In this document: positions 23,959-35,466 of the stretch, piece after piece | How positions within the stretch are numbered: position 1 is the first letter of the stretch | Layout: each line of letters starts with the position of its first letter | Source: Citrobacter sp. Cu233 | GTDB lineage: Bacteria > Pseudomonadota > Gammaproteobacteria > Enterobacterales > Enterobacteriaceae | Reading direction: 5' to 3' | DNA: 64,000 nucleotides | Assembly: GCF_030332225.1 (NCBI RefSeq) | Contig: NZ_JAOWIF010000033.1 | Location: 62,001 to 126,000 of the forward strand | The notes under the pieces: generated by a model | What the model saw: the letters and a program-made list of their open reading frames with translations, nothing else | What the model was told of the DNA's origin: nothing | Database searches by the model: none | Position numbers and translations under genes: made by a program

Positions 23959-24924
23959 ATGAAGCAGCAGGCAGGTATTGGTATTCTTTTAGCACTCACG
24001 ACAGCTGTCTGTTGGGGGGCTTTACCAATAGCGATGAAGCAAGTGCTGGAGGTGATGGAACCTCCTACCGTAGTGTTCTACCGTTTTTTAATGGCAAGCA
24101 TTGGCCTTGGCGCTATTCTTGCGGTTAAAAAAAAGCTCCCTCCATTGCGTATTTTTCGCAAAGCGCGTTGGCTGGTGCTGTTGGCTATTGCCACTGGTGG
24201 ACTGTTCGGTAACTTCATTCTGTTTAGTTCGTCTTTACAATATTTGAGCCCAACGGCTTCGCAGGTTATCGGTCAACTGTCACCTGTTGGCATGATGATC
24301 GCCAGTGTCTTTATCCTGAAGGAGAAGATGCGCGGCACGCAGATTATTGGCGCTATTATGCTTCTGAGCGGGTTGGTGTTGTTTTTTAATACCAGTCTGA
24401 TCGAAATTTTTACCCGGCTGACCGATTACACCTGGGGCGTGATCTTTGGTGTTGGTGCCGCGACGGTTTGGGTGTGTTATGGGGTCGCGCAAAAGGTGTT
24501 ATTGCGCCGCCTGGCATCACCGCAGATCCTGTTTTTACTGTACACTTTATGTACGATAGCGTTGTTGCCGCTGGCTAAACCCGGCGTAATAGCGCAACTC
24601 AGCGACTGGCAGCTTGCCTGCCTCGTGTTCTGCGGCCTGAATACACTGGTAGGATACGGTGCCCTTGCGGAAGCAATGGCTCGCTGGCAGGCGGCACAGG
24701 TGAGCGCCATAATTACGCTCACACCGCTGTTTACGTTGTTATTTTCAGATTTATTATCACTGGCCTGGCCCGATTTCTTCGCCAGACCGATGCTAAACCT
24801 TTTAGGTTATCTCGGTGCGTTTATCGTGGTTGCGGGCGCGATGTATTCCGCCATTGGTCATCGAATTTGGGGCGGTTTACGTAAGCATGAAACGGTGGTT
24901 TCGCAACCCCGCTCAGGCGAATGA
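23959..24924 (+). CDS. yhbE: EamA/DMT-family permease YhbE
   Basis: 321 aa, ten TM helices in two EamA repeats (about 5-140 and 155-295). It belongs to the drug/metabolite transporter superfamily. No substrate is established. It is 15 bp upstream of obgE and probably cotranscribed with it. It closely matches E. coli YhbE over its full length. Confidence 0.94.
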   Translation: MKQQAGIGILLALTTAVCWGALPIAMKQVLEVMEPPTVVFYRFLMASIGLGAILAVKKKLPPLRIFRKARWLVLLAIATGGLFGNFILFSSSLQYLSPTASQVIGQLSPVGMMIASVFILKEKMRGTQIIGAIMLLSGLVLFFNTSLIEIFTRLTDYTWGVIFGVGAATVWVCYGVAQKVLLRRLASPQILFLLYTLCTIALLPLAKPGVIAQLSDWQLACLVFCGLNTLVGYGALAEAMARWQAAQVSAIITLTPLFTLLFSDLLSLAWPDFFARPMLNLLGYLGAFIVVAGAMYSAIGHRIWGGLRKHETVVSQPRSGE

Positions 24925-26112
<1,188 letters not shown>

Positions 26113-26120
26113 TCCCAATA

Positions 26121-26149
26121 AAAACCCCGGCCATGTTGCCGGGGTTTTT
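26121..26149 (+). terminator. Intrinsic terminator after obgE
   Basis: AAAACCCCGG and CCGGGGTTTTT arms around CCATGTTG. The A-run/T-run symmetry means it may also serve the convergent dacB transcript. Confidence 0.9.
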
Positions 26150-26166
26150 GTTTCCAGGGTGCGCTG

Positions 26167-26202
26167 TAGTCCGGATAAGGCGCGTTTGTGTCGCTATCCG
26201 CC
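26167..26202. repeat. Single degenerate REP-like unit
   Basis: TCCGGATAAGGCGC and a facing CGCTATCCG resemble the stem of a REP unit between convergent obgE and dacB. It is shorter and less regular than the BIMEs at 8352 and 38306. Confidence 0.5.
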
Positions 26203-26210
26203 AAACATAC

Positions 26211-27644
26211 TCAGTTATTCTGGTATATATCTTTGTACAACCGACTCTCGAAGCGTACCAGTGGAATACGGCGGTTACGCTGGTCTGCAGGCTCTACCGC
26301 ATAGCCAGACAGGTACTGCACGAAGGCCATGCGTTGCCCGCTGGCGGTGGTGATGAACCCCGCGAGGTTGTACACCCCTTGCAGTGAGCCTGTTTTCGCG
26401 GAAACCTTGCCATCAACACCAGCCTGATGCAGGCCTGCACGGTATTGCAGGGAGCCATCATGGCCAGCCAGTGGCAGCATCGTGATAAAGTTCAGCTCAT
26501 TGTCATGCTGCGCGATGTATTGCAGTACCTGCATCATGGTGGCGGGGGCAATCAGGTTATGGCGGGAGAGGCCAGAGCCATCGGCAATAATCGTGTTGCC
26601 GATATCGACGCCCGCCTGCTGGCGCAGGATCTGACGTACGGCATCTGAACCTGCTCGCCAGGTGCCCGGTACGTTAAATCGCGCATGGCCAATCATGCGA
26701 AAAACGGTGTCGGCAATCATGTTGTCTGATTTTTTCAGCATAATCTTAAGCAGATCATGCAACGGTGCTGATTGTTTGCTGGCGACTACGGTACCCGGTT
26801 CGTTGACCTGAGTCTGACGCAGCAGCGTGCCGCTGTAGGTAATACCCGCTTGTTTTAGCTCATCTTTAAGAATGGCTCCGGCATAGCTGGCACCGTCCTG
26901 AATAGCAAACGCCAGTGGCAGAGGTTCGGCGCGCTGCGGCAGACACCCGGTCAGTGTGAAGCGGTTTAAATCGCCGGGAACCACGTCCAGTTCACAATAT
27001 TGCGCTTCCGCAGAACCACGCGCGAGGGTACGAACCTGGCTGAACATGGTCACCGGGTAGTATGATGCTACGCGGATATACGCCAAATCGTTGGCTTTTT
27101 GTGCGCTGTAGAGCGATACAGAGAAGCAATTTCGGTCGACAATCGCCGCTGCTGGCGGAGCGCTAAAACATTGCGTCATGTCGTTCCAGGGCCAGCCGGG
27201 TGCTTTATCATGGCTGGCAAAAATGGAGGTGTCGATCAGGACATTTCCGGCAATTTGCGTCACCCCTGATTTTTTCAGAGTTGCTACCATATTGCGAATA
27301 TCCTGACGTTTTAACGTCGGATCGGCACCAAATCTTGCAACTAAGTCACCTTTCAATATCCCATTTTCCACGTTGCCTTTTGTCTCAAGCGTCGTGGTGA
27401 AACGGAAATCAGGTCCGAGTTGAATCAATGCCGCCAGAGCGGTGATCACTTTCTGGGTACTGGCCGGGAGTGCCATCTGCTGGCTATGGTAATCAATCGC
27501 GGGCGCAGGCGCGCCAACCTTCTGTACCATAAGGGCGAGGTTGGCCCCGGCAGGAAGCTGGTTGATGTACTCGTCGACATTCGCAGCCTGAACGCTGAAC
27601 GCTATACTGGCAGTTAATCCAATGGCAAATCTGGGAAATCGCAT
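26211..27644 (-). CDS. dacB: D-alanyl-D-alanine carboxypeptidase/endopeptidase PBP4
   Basis: Periplasmic class C low-molecular-mass penicillin-binding protein that cleaves D-Ala-D-Ala termini and cross-links. 477 aa as in E. coli, with a signal peptide (1-20, ending VQA). The active-site triad is S62xxK (ALPASTQKV), S-D-N (KKSDNMIAD) and K-T-G (SAKTGSLQGV). The long class C insert lies between SxxK and SDN. Divergent from greA. Confidence 0.97.
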   Translation of the reverse strand: MRFPRFAIGLTASIAFSVQAANVDEYINQLPAGANLALMVQKVGAPAPAIDYHSQQMALPASTQKVITALAALIQLGPDFRFTTTLETKGNVENGILKGDLVARFGADPTLKRQDIRNMVATLKKSGVTQIAGNVLIDTSIFASHDKAPGWPWNDMTQCFSAPPAAAIVDRNCFSVSLYSAQKANDLAYIRVASYYPVTMFSQVRTLARGSAEAQYCELDVVPGDLNRFTLTGCLPQRAEPLPLAFAIQDGASYAGAILKDELKQAGITYSGTLLRQTQVNEPGTVVASKQSAPLHDLLKIMLKKSDNMIADTVFRMIGHARFNVPGTWRAGSDAVRQILRQQAGVDIGNTIIADGSGLSRHNLIAPATMMQVLQYIAQHDNELNFITMLPLAGHDGSLQYRAGLHQAGVDGKVSAKTGSLQGVYNLAGFITTASGQRMAFVQYLSGYAVEPADQRNRRIPLVRFESRLYKDIYQNN

Positions 27645-27759
27645 AATCTCGCGCTAACAACCTGGAATCAGGCCGTCATACTACGGCGCAACGCCCTAAA
27701 AAGTAAACGATGACCCATAGGGAACTCCAGGGTAAAATGAACATCAAATAGAGAATTGT

Positions 27760-27864
27760 AGCTGACCTGGGACCTCGTGCCCCGGGTCGGTATTTTTTTG
27801 CTTCTGACTCTGGCATGGCGTATGCCAGGGTGGGCTTAGCAGCCGGGGTGAGGACAATCACCCC
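27760..27864 (+). ncRNA. graL: greA leader with GraL-like attenuator hairpins
   Basis: Three hairpins lie between the dacB start and greA: a GC-rich GACCTGGG/CCCGGGTC stem followed by seven Ts (about 27763-27798), CTGGCAT/ATGCCAG (27810-27828) and GGGGTGA/TCACCCC (27845-27864). In E. coli the greA leader yields short transcripts named GraL by termination at a position like the first hairpin. Structure and location are seen here; transcript production is inferred. Confidence 0.6.
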
Positions 27865-27892
27865 CTACAGGAATGTTCAAGAGGTATAACAA

Positions 27893-28369
27893 ATGCAAGC
27901 TATCCCGATGACCTTACGTGGTGCTGAAAAACTGCGCGAAGAGCTGGATTTTCTCAAATCTGTGCGCCGCCCTGAAATTATTGCCGCGATCGCGGAAGCG
28001 CGTGAACACGGTGACCTGAAAGAGAACGCGGAGTATCACGCGGCTCGTGAACAGCAGGGATTCTGCGAAGGTCGCATTAAAGATATCGAAGCCAAACTGT
28101 CTAACGCGCAGGTTATTGACGTCACTAAAATGCCAAATAACGGCCGCGTTGTGTTCGGTGCGACGGTTACCGTTCTGAATCTTGATAACGATGAAGAGCA
28201 GACCTGGCGCATTGTTGGCGATGATGAGGCTGATTTTAAACAAAACCTGATTTCGGTGAACTCACCTATTGCTCGTGGCCTGATTGGTAAAGAGCAGGAT
28301 GATGTGGTGGTTATCAAAACGCCGGGCGGTGAAGTTGAGTATGAAGTGACGAAGGTCGAATACCTGTAA
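27893..28369 (+). CDS. greA: Transcription elongation factor GreA
   Basis: Rescues backtracked RNA polymerase by stimulating transcript cleavage, 158 aa. The N-terminal coiled coil (about 1-75) has acidic tip residues in [14 protein letters not shown] (D41/E44 type). The C-terminal FKBP-like domain is about 80-158. The start follows AAGAGG. The leader has GraL-like hairpins. Confidence 0.98.
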   Translation: MQAIPMTLRGAEKLREELDFLKSVRRPEIIAAIAEAREHGDLKENAEYHAAREQQGFCEGRIKDIEAKLSNAQVIDVTKMPNNGRVVFGATVTVLNLDNDEEQTWRIVGDDEADFKQNLISVNSPIARGLIGKEQDDVVVIKTPGGEVEYEVTKVEYL

Positions 28370-28470
28370 GAATTTCCCAATACACACATCATACTTCACG
28401 CGGCATGTGCGTTGGCTGTGCTCGAATTATTTAGTGTATCTGTAAGATGTTGATGTATTGTAAAGAAAGG

Positions 28471-28494
28471 AAAAAGGCCGCATAGCGGCCTTTT
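28471..28494. terminator. Bidirectional terminator between greA and yhbY
   Basis: AAAAAGGCCGC-ATA-GCGGCCTTTT, a stem flanked by A- and T-runs, sits between convergent greA and yhbY and could end both transcripts. Confidence 0.85.
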
Positions 28495-28582
28495 ATCAAC
28501 GAAGAGAGCGTGGCATTTTGCTCTCCTGCTAGCGGAAATTCCCGCGTTTTACACAAACTTCGTGTTCAACTTTGGGATATTC

Positions 28583-28876
28583 TTAGCGTGGCAGCGAGAT
28601 TTTACGTTCTTTCGTCGGGCGATACAGTACCAGCGTTTTGCCGATGACCTGTACATTGCAGGCGCCGGTTTCGCGTACGATAGCTTCCACGATCAAGGTT
28701 TTAGTATCGCGATCTTCCGAGGCGATTTTCACCTTGATAAGCTCATGGTGCTCTAACGCTTGTTCAATCTCGGCCAGTACCCCTTCGGTCAAACCATTAT
28801 TGCCAAGCATAACTACAGGCTTGAGCGGATGTGCCAGACCTTTCAGGTGCTGTTTTTGTTTAGTACTCAGATTCAT
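28583..28876 (-). CDS. yhbY: CRM-domain ribosome assembly protein YhbY
   Basis: 97-aa single CRM-domain RNA-binding protein associated with pre-50S particles. The conserved GNNG loop (VVMLGNNGLTEG) and basic RPTKERKISLPR tail are present. The frame is open to 28933, but the family start MNLSTKQ is at 28876. Divergent from rlmE. Confidence 0.95.
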   Translation of the reverse strand: MNLSTKQKQHLKGLAHPLKPVVMLGNNGLTEGVLAEIEQALEHHELIKVKIASEDRDTKTLIVEAIVRETGACNVQVIGKTLVLYRPTKERKISLPR

Positions 28877-29001
28877 CGTATATTTTTGCTTACGTTGGGA
28901 TTGAAAACGGGTCATTCTACCGCCATCTCCCATATATCGCCAAATAGCTGTGTAGATATTTACACCATTGGTTACGATGAACTGCCCGATGGGAAAGTGA
29001 A

Positions 29002-29631
29002 ATGACAGGTAAAAAGCGTTCTGCCAGCTCGAGTCGCTGGCTTCAGGAACACTTTAGCGATAAATATGTTCAACAGGCACAGAAAAAGGGGTTACGTTCC
29101 CGTGCCTGGTTTAAACTTGATGAAATACAGCAAAGTGACAAAATTTTTAAACCGGGGATGACGATTGTTGACCTCGGCGCTGCACCCGGTGGCTGGTCGC
29201 AATATGCGGTTACGCAGATCGGAAACAGCGGCCGCATTATCGCTTGCGATCTTTTACCTATGGATCCAATCGTTGGTGTGGACTTCCTTCAGGGCGACTT
29301 TCGTGATGAATTAGTCCTGAAAGCGTTACTTGAGCGTGTAGGTGACAGTAAAGTACAAGTTGTCATGTCTGATATGGCGCCAAATATGTGTGGAACACCG
29401 GCGGTGGATATTCCCCGGGCCATGTATCTGGTTGAACTGGCACTTGGAATGGCTCGTGATGTATTAGCACCAGGTGGTAGTTTTGTAGTGAAGGTGTTCC
29501 AGGGCGAAGGCTTCGATGAGTATCTAAGAGACATTCGCTCCCTGTTTACGAAGGTCAAAGTTCGTAAGCCGGACTCTTCTCGCGCCCGTTCGCGTGAAGT
29601 GTACATTGTAGCGACCGGGCGTAAACCATAA
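29002..29631 (+). CDS. rlmE: 23S rRNA 2'-O-methyltransferase RlmE
   Basis: Heat-shock methyltransferase (RrmJ/FtsJ) that modifies U2552 in the 23S A-loop. 209 aa. It has the SAM motif [12 protein letters not shown] and the K-D-K-E tetrad, with K38 in AWFKLDE, Asp in MSDMAPN, Lys in FVVKVFQG and Glu in SREVYIV. It lies upstream of ftsH, the conserved heat-shock pair. Confidence 0.97.
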   Translation: MTGKKRSASSSRWLQEHFSDKYVQQAQKKGLRSRAWFKLDEIQQSDKIFKPGMTIVDLGAAPGGWSQYAVTQIGNSGRIIACDLLPMDPIVGVDFLQGDFRDELVLKALLERVGDSKVQVVMSDMAPNMCGTPAVDIPRAMYLVELALGMARDVLAPGGSFVVKVFQGEGFDEYLRDIRSLFTKVKVRKPDSSRARSREVYIVATGRKP

Positions 29632-29730
29632 CCGGTAGATTTCAAACGTAAGTTTGAAAGACACTGGATATAGAGTATCCTGACGCTGTTTTTAACACAG
29701 TTGTAATATGAGGTTAATCCCTTGAGTGAC

Positions 29731-31662
29731 ATGGCGAAAAACCTAATACTCTGGCTGGTCATTGCCGTTGTGCTGATGTCAGTATTCCAGAGCTTTGGGC
29801 CCAGCGAGTCTAATGGCCGTAAGGTTGATTACTCTACCTTCCTGCAAGAGGTCAATCAGGACCAGGTTCGTGAAGCGCGTATCAACGGACGTGAGATTAA
29901 CGTTACCAAGAAAGATAGTAACCGTTACACGACCTACATTCCGGTTAACGATCCGAAGCTGCTTGATAACCTGCTGACTAAAAACGTCAAGGTTGTTGGC
30001 GAGCCGCCTGAAGAGCCGAGCCTGCTGGCTTCTATCTTCATTTCCTGGTTCCCAATGCTGCTGCTGATTGGTGTCTGGATCTTCTTCATGCGTCAGATGC
30101 AGGGCGGTGGTGGCAAAGGTGCCATGTCGTTCGGTAAGAGCAAAGCGCGCATGTTGACCGAGGATCAGATCAAAACCACTTTTGCTGATGTCGCTGGTTG
30201 TGACGAAGCGAAAGAGGAGGTCGCTGAACTGGTTGAATACCTGCGCGAACCGAGCCGTTTCCAGAAGCTGGGCGGTAAGATCCCGAAAGGCGTCCTGATG
30301 GTCGGTCCTCCGGGGACAGGTAAAACCCTGCTGGCAAAAGCCATCGCGGGTGAAGCGAAGGTTCCATTCTTCACAATTTCCGGTTCTGATTTCGTGGAAA
30401 TGTTCGTCGGTGTGGGCGCATCTCGTGTGCGTGACATGTTCGAACAAGCCAAGAAAGCGGCACCGTGCATCATCTTCATCGATGAAATCGACGCCGTAGG
30501 TCGCCAGCGTGGCGCGGGTCTGGGTGGCGGTCACGATGAACGTGAACAGACGCTGAACCAGATGCTGGTTGAGATGGATGGCTTCGAAGGTAACGAAGGT
30601 ATTATCGTTATCGCGGCAACTAACCGTCCGGACGTTCTTGACCCTGCGCTGCTGCGCCCTGGCCGTTTTGACCGTCAGGTTGTGGTGGGGCTGCCAGACG
30701 TTCGCGGTCGTGAACAGATTCTGAAAGTGCATATGCGTCGCGTACCGCTGTCTCCGGATATCGATGCGGCAATTATTGCTCGTGGTACGCCTGGTTTCTC
30801 CGGTGCGGACCTGGCGAACCTGGTGAACGAAGCGGCACTGTTTGCAGCGCGTGGTAACAAGCGTGTTGTATCGATGGTTGAGTTCGAGAAAGCGAAAGAC
30901 AAAATCATGATGGGTGCGGAACGTCGCTCCATGGTGATGACGGAAGCGCAGAAAGAATCTACCGCGTACCATGAAGCTGGCCATGCAATCATCGGCCGTC
31001 TGGTACCTGAACACGATCCGGTGCATAAAGTGACGATTATCCCGCGCGGTCGTGCGCTGGGTGTCACCTTCTTCCTGCCTGAAGGCGACGCAATTAGCGC
31101 CAGCCGTCAGAAACTGGAAAGTCAGATCTCCACGCTGTACGGTGGTCGTCTGGCGGAAGAGATCATCTACGGTGCTGAACATGTTTCTACAGGTGCGTCG
31201 AACGACATTAAAGTCGCGACGAACCTGGCGCGTAACATGGTCACTCAGTGGGGCTTCTCTGACAAACTGGGGCCGTTGCTGTACGCGGAAGAAGAAGGCG
31301 AAGTGTTCCTGGGACGTTCTGTTGCTAAAGCAAAACATATGTCCGATGAAACCGCGCGTATTATCGATCAGGAAGTGAAATCACTGATTGAGCGCAACTA
31401 TGACCGTGCTCGCCGTCTGCTGAACGATAACATGGACATCCTGCACTCAATGAAAGATGCGCTCATGAAATATGAGACCATCGATGCACCGCAGATTGAT
31501 GATCTGATGGCTCGTCGCGAAGTGCGCCCGCCAGCGGGTTGGGAAGAGTCTGGTTCATCTAACAACTCTGGCAACAATGGCACCCCGAGTGCGCCGCGTC
31601 CGGCTGAAGAGCCGCGTACGCCGAACCCGGGCAACATGTCAGAGCAGTTAGGCGACAAATAA
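29731..31662 (+). CDS. ftsH: ATP-dependent zinc metalloprotease FtsH
   Basis: Inner-membrane AAA+ protease that degrades LpxC, SecY, sigma-32 and others; essential for LPS/phospholipid balance. Two TM helices (about 5-24 and 98-120) are followed by the AAA module (Walker A GPPGTGKT, Walker [20 protein letters not shown]) and the zinc site HEAGH with a downstream Asp. The start at 29731 (MAKNLI, 643 aa) is the family convention. The in-frame TTG at 29722 (MSDMAKN) is better spaced from the GAGG at 29710, so it may be the real start. Confidence 0.97.
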   Translation: MAKNLILWLVIAVVLMSVFQSFGPSESNGRKVDYSTFLQEVNQDQVREARINGREINVTKKDSNRYTTYIPVNDPKLLDNLLTKNVKVVGEPPEEPSLLASIFISWFPMLLLIGVWIFFMRQMQGGGGKGAMSFGKSKARMLTEDQIKTTFADVAGCDEAKEEVAELVEYLREPSRFQKLGGKIPKGVLMVGPPGTGKTLLAKAIAGEAKVPFFTISGSDFVEMFVGVGASRVRDMFEQAKKAAPCIIFIDEIDAVGRQRGAGLGGGHDEREQTLNQMLVEMDGFEGNEGIIVIAATNRPDVLDPALLRPGRFDRQVVVGLPDVRGREQILKVHMRRVPLSPDIDAAIIARGTPGFSGADLANLVNEAALFAARGNKRVVSMVEFEKAKDKIMMGAERRSMVMTEAQKESTAYHEAGHAIIGRLVPEHDPVHKVTIIPRGRALGVTFFLPEGDAISASRQKLESQISTLYGGRLAEEIIYGAEHVSTGASNDIKVATNLARNMVTQWGFSDKLGPLLYAEEEGEVFLGRSVAKAKHMSDETARIIDQEVKSLIERNYDRARRLLNDNMDILHSMKDALMKYETIDAPQIDDLMARREVRPPAGWEESGSSNNSGNNGTPSAPRPAEEPRTPNPGNMSEQLGDK

Positions 31663-31694
31663 GTTATCGTCATCTGATGACCATGTTTTAATTG

Positions 31695-31723
31695 AAAACC
31701 CTGGGGCTTGCTCCGGGGTTTTT
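31695..31723 (+). terminator. Intrinsic terminator after ftsH
   Basis: AAAACCCTGGGG-CTTG-CTCCGGGGTTTTT forms a long stem with one T-G wobble and a T-run between ftsH and folP. Confidence 0.85.
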
Positions 31724-31761
31724 CTTATCTGTTCATTAAAGATTTTACCAGGGATAACACT

Positions 31762-32610
31762 ATGAAACTCTTTGCTCAGGGATCTTCGCTGGATCTCAGC
31801 CATCCCCACGTCATGGGGATTTTAAACGTCACACCAGACTCTTTTTCTGATGGTGGAGCGCACAACTCCCTGGTTGAGGCGGTAAAACACGCAAATCTGA
31901 TGATTAACGCAGGGGCGACTATCATTGATGTGGGTGGTGAGTCTACGCGACCGGGAGCGGCGGATGTTAGCGTGGAAGAAGAACTGCAGCGTGTGATCCC
32001 GGTTGTTGAGGCAATCGCTCAACGTTTTGAAGTGTGGATTTCGGTAGATACTTCAAAACCAGAGGTCATTCGTGAGTGCGCCAGAGTGGGGGCGCATATC
32101 ATTAACGATATACGTTCGCTCTCTGAGCCGGGCGCGCTGGAAGCTGCGGCAGAAACTGGGTTGCCGGTTTGCCTGATGCATATGCAGGGACAGCCGAAAA
32201 CTATGCAGGAAGCGCCGAAGTATGAGGATGTATTTGCTGAGGTAAATCGTTACTTTGTTGAGCAAATAGCACGTTGTGAACGGGCCGGAATCACAAAAGA
32301 TAAATTGCTACTCGACCCAGGATTCGGATTCGGTAAAAATCTTACTCACAACTACACATTGCTGGCACGTCTGGCGGAGTTTCATCATTTTAATCTGCCG
32401 CTGCTGGTAGGGATGTCACGAAAATCAATGGTTGGCCAATTGCTCAATGTGGGTCCATCTGAGCGTTTGAGCGGCAGCCTTGCATGTGCGGTCATTGCTG
32501 CAATGCAGGGAGCGCAGATTATTCGTGTCCATGACGTCAAAGAAACCGTAGAAGCGATGCGTGTGGTGGAAGCCACATTGTCTGCAAAGGAAAACAAACG
32601 CTATGAGTAA
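31762..32610 (+). CDS. folP: Dihydropteroate synthase
   Basis: Condenses p-aminobenzoate with 6-hydroxymethyl-dihydropterin pyrophosphate; the sulfonamide target. 282 aa TIM barrel. It has the signature loops [14 protein letters not shown] (loop 1), GGESTRPGA (loop 2), DPGFGFGKN and GMSRKSMVG (substrate Lys). No sulfonamide-resistance change is obvious. The start at 31762 matches the family. It overlaps glmM by 8 bp. Confidence 0.97.
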   Translation: MKLFAQGSSLDLSHPHVMGILNVTPDSFSDGGAHNSLVEAVKHANLMINAGATIIDVGGESTRPGAADVSVEEELQRVIPVVEAIAQRFEVWISVDTSKPEVIRECARVGAHIINDIRSLSEPGALEAAAETGLPVCLMHMQGQPKTMQEAPKYEDVFAEVNRYFVEQIARCERAGITKDKLLLDPGFGFGKNLTHNYTLLARLAEFHHFNLPLLVGMSRKSMVGQLLNVGPSERLSGSLACAVIAAMQGAQIIRVHDVKETVEAMRVVEATLSAKENKRYE

Positions 32611-33940
32611 TCGTAAATATTTTGGCACCGATGGGATTCGTGGCCGTGTAGGCGACGCTCCAATCACCCCTGACTTTGTGCTCAAGCTGGGTTGGGCGGC
32701 AGGAAAAGTGCTGGCACGTCATGGTTCACGCAAAATCATTATCGGCAAAGATACGCGTATTTCTGGTTATATGCTGGAATCTGCGCTGGAAGCGGGTCTG
32801 GCCGCCGCGGGTCTGTCTGCCTCTTTCACCGGACCAATGCCAACACCTGCTGTTGCGTATCTGACACGAGCATTCCGTGCTGAAGCCGGGATTGTTATCT
32901 CCGCTTCGCACAACCCATTTTATGACAACGGGATTAAATTCTTCTCCATCGACGGAACCAAACTGCCGGATGCAGTTGAAGAAGCGATTGAAGCGGAGAT
33001 GGAAAAAGCAATCACCTGCGTGGATTCGGCCGAGCTGGGTAAAGCCAGCCGTATTGTCGATGCTGCCGGTCGCTATATTGAGTTTTGCAAAGGAACATTT
33101 CCGAATGAGCTGAGCCTGAACGAGCTTAAAATTGTGGTGGACTGCGCTAACGGCGCAACGTACCACATTGCGCCAAATGTACTGCGCGAACTGGGTGCTA
33201 ACGTCATTGCCATTGGCTGTGAACCGAATGGTGTAAACATCAATGAAGAAGTTGGCGCGACCGATGTTCGTGCGCTGCAGGCGCGCGTAATCGCGGAAAA
33301 AGCCGATCTGGGTATTGCGCTGGACGGTGACGGCGACCGCGTTATTATGGTTGACCACGAAGGTAATAAAGTCGACGGTGACCAGATCATGTACATCATC
33401 GCGCGTGAAGCGCTGCGCCAGGGGCAACTGCGCGGTGGTGCGGTGGGTACACTGATGAGCAACATGGGGCTGGAGCTGGCGCTAAAACAACTGGGTATTC
33501 CGTTTGCCCGTGCGAAAGTGGGCGACCGCTACGTACTGGAAAAAATGCAGGAAAAAGGCTGGCGTATCGGTGCGGAAAACTCAGGTCATGTGATTCTGCT
33601 GGATAAAACGACTACGGGTGACGGTATTGTGGCGGGTCTGCAGGTACTGGCTGCGATGGTGCGTAACCATATGAGTCTGCACGATCTGTGCAGCGGCATG
33701 AAAATGTTCCCGCAATTGCTGGTTAACGTACGTTACACCGCCGGTAGCGGCGATCCGCTGGAGCATGAAAGCGTGAAAGCGGTGATGGCAGAGGTTGAAG
33801 CGGCACTGGGTAACCGTGGACGCGTACTGCTGCGTAAGTCGGGCACTGAGCCATTAATCCGTGTGATGGTTGAAGGTGAAGACGAAGCACAGGTTACGGA
33901 GTTTGCGCACCGCATTGCGGATGCAGTGAAAGCCGTTTAA
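32603..33940 (+). CDS. glmM: Phosphoglucosamine mutase
   Basis: Interconverts glucosamine-6-P and glucosamine-1-P for UDP-GlcNAc synthesis, 445 aa. The phosphoserine is S102 in [13 protein letters not shown], the Mg site is DGDGDR (about 241-246) and the phosphate loop is [12 protein letters not shown]. The start at 32603 ([11 protein letters not shown]) lies inside the folP end. In E. coli glmM is followed directly by secG; here 3.7 kb of extra genes intervene. Confidence 0.98.
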   Translation: MSNRKYFGTDGIRGRVGDAPITPDFVLKLGWAAGKVLARHGSRKIIIGKDTRISGYMLESALEAGLAAAGLSASFTGPMPTPAVAYLTRAFRAEAGIVISASHNPFYDNGIKFFSIDGTKLPDAVEEAIEAEMEKAITCVDSAELGKASRIVDAAGRYIEFCKGTFPNELSLNELKIVVDCANGATYHIAPNVLRELGANVIAIGCEPNGVNINEEVGATDVRALQARVIAEKADLGIALDGDGDRVIMVDHEGNKVDGDQIMYIIAREALRQGQLRGGAVGTLMSNMGLELALKQLGIPFARAKVGDRYVLEKMQEKGWRIGAENSGHVILLDKTTTGDGIVAGLQVLAAMVRNHMSLHDLCSGMKMFPQLLVNVRYTAGSGDPLEHESVKAVMAEVEAALGNRGRVLLRKSGTEPLIRVMVEGEDEAQVTEFAHRIADAVKAV

Positions 33941-33956
33941 CCCTATCCATAAGTGT

Positions 33957-33991
33957 AAAAGCCGGAGTCTCTCAGACTCCGGCTTTTTTTT
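33957..33991. terminator. Terminator between glmM and the dcuC-like gene
   Basis: AAAAGCCGGAGTCT-CT-CAGACTCCGGCTTTTTTTT, with flanking A- and T-runs, serves glmM and possibly the convergent transporter gene, whose last codons it touches. Confidence 0.9.
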
Positions 33992-35456
33992 ACTGTACTG
34001 CAAGCGGCTGTTTACGCCGACGCTGCCAGAAGTAGCCACCGATCATCAATAGGACGAGGACGGCCAGCCACGGGAGAACCGCCAACAAGTGCCCTGATCG
34101 GGCGAATGTCAGTGTAATCATCAGCAACCATCCTCCCAGCATCGGAATTGCGGTGCGTTTAACGATATCCACCGGTGATACACCTGCGATCCCGGCGATG
34201 GCGATAATCACGCCGGCAATAGGTGACAACGTCCGCCCAATACCCGCTGAGATCTGAATCGGCAGCATCATAACCGCCACGTCGCTGCCGATATGGCGGC
34301 TGATATCCGGCACCATCGGGGCGAAGGAGAAAAAGGCTGCATTCCCGGAGCCCATCAACGCTGAAATCGCAAAGGTGATTAACGTCATCAGTAAGATTAT
34401 GGACGCTGCGCTGAGGCCAAATTCTCCTGAGAGTGACAGCAGCGCATCAACCGCGCCAATTGCTTTCAGACCGGCGGAGAAAACTTCACCGGCGATAATC
34501 AGCGTGACTACCGTGGCAAACACACTGCCCATACTGTCGAAAACTTTTTGTACGCCAGCCATCACTTCGCGAGCTTTACGATGGCGGCAATATTCGCAAA
34601 TCAAAGTAATGGACAGGCTTATCAGTACGGCGGTATCCAGCGTAATTTTGAGTGAGCTGAACAGCAAATCACTGCACGCCAGCATTAAAACCAGCGGTAA
34701 CATTGGCAGGAACAGCCAGGCTACCGGCGCTTCGGTTTCTTCGGTTGAGGTTAATGTCTGCATTTGCTGCGCTGTATTGTCACCGCTCTCCCGGCGATCG
34801 AAAAAGCGTTGTACAACGATATGAAGCAGAGCGATGAAAAGAATAACCGGAACGACAATCGGTAACTGATCCTGAACAAAATAGTTAACTACCTCGATAC
34901 CTGCCGTTTTGGCGGCGAGAACCGAGTTCCCGGAGCCTGGGCCAAACTCAACCGCGCAGGTACTGGCGATAACGGCGGCAACGGCGGCACGGCTACAGCC
35001 AAGACGGGTCAGCAGCGGGTACAGTGTTGCCATCAACAGCAGACCCAGCCCGGTGGCGCTACTGATAAACAGCGACAGGAATTGACCCAGCAACAGCGCC
35101 AGCCCTAGCAGTAGATAAGGGGAGTTCAGACGTTGCAAGGGGCGGGATGTGACGCGCACCAGCACCTGACTTGCGCCAATAGCCGACATATAGGTGGCAA
35201 AGCCACCTATCAGCATGATTTGTAGCCCGAGACCGCCGAGACGCACGCTCAGGGTATCGCGAATAAACTCAAAGGCGTCAAATGGGCCAAATCCGGTGCT
35301 TTTTTTTACCAGGCTACTGAGAGTGGCCATCCCGCTAAAATGCGCGATAAGCAGTAGTACGATCCCGGTTAACAGCAACACCGACTGAGGGTGATACTTT
35401 TTCAGGATCAGACGCCCGGCAAAAATAATGGCGACCAGCGCCAGTAATAATGACAT
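33990..35456 (-). CDS. DcuC-family carboxylate transporter
   Basis: 488 aa, about 12 TM helices. It matches the DcuC family (anaerobic C4-dicarboxylate transporters) along its length, including SPYLLLGLALLLGQFLSLF, SSATGLGLLLMATLYPL and a C-terminal GRTLSPIAGVIIAIAGIA...VDIVKRTAIP block. The substrate cannot be read from sequence; succinate/aspartate-like anions or acidic dipeptides are possible. The start at 35456 follows GAGGAG; the frame is open to 35576, overlapping the dipeptidase gene. It lies 10 bp after that gene and is surely cotranscribed. Absent from this position in E. coli K-12. Confidence 0.88.
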   Translation of the reverse strand: MSLLLALVAIIFAGRLILKKYHPQSVLLLTGIVLLLIAHFSGMATLSSLVKKSTGFGPFDAFEFIRDTLSVRLGGLGLQIMLIGGFATYMSAIGASQVLVRVTSRPLQRLNSPYLLLGLALLLGQFLSLFISSATGLGLLLMATLYPLLTRLGCSRAAVAAVIASTCAVEFGPGSGNSVLAAKTAGIEVVNYFVQDQLPIVVPVILFIALLHIVVQRFFDRRESGDNTAQQMQTLTSTEETEAPVAWLFLPMLPLVLMLACSDLLFSSLKITLDTAVLISLSITLICEYCRHRKAREVMAGVQKVFDSMGSVFATVVTLIIAGEVFSAGLKAIGAVDALLSLSGEFGLSAASIILLMTLITFAISALMGSGNAAFFSFAPMVPDISRHIGSDVAVMMLPIQISAGIGRTLSPIAGVIIAIAGIAGVSPVDIVKRTAIPMLGGWLLMITLTFARSGHLLAVLPWLAVLVLLMIGGYFWQRRRKQPLAVQ

Positions 35457-35466
35457 TCTCAACTCC

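Noticed and set aside
29779-31338. 519-codon minus-strand frame antisense to ftsH
   Set aside because: The same codon-bias artefact; the translation matches nothing and ftsH is intact.
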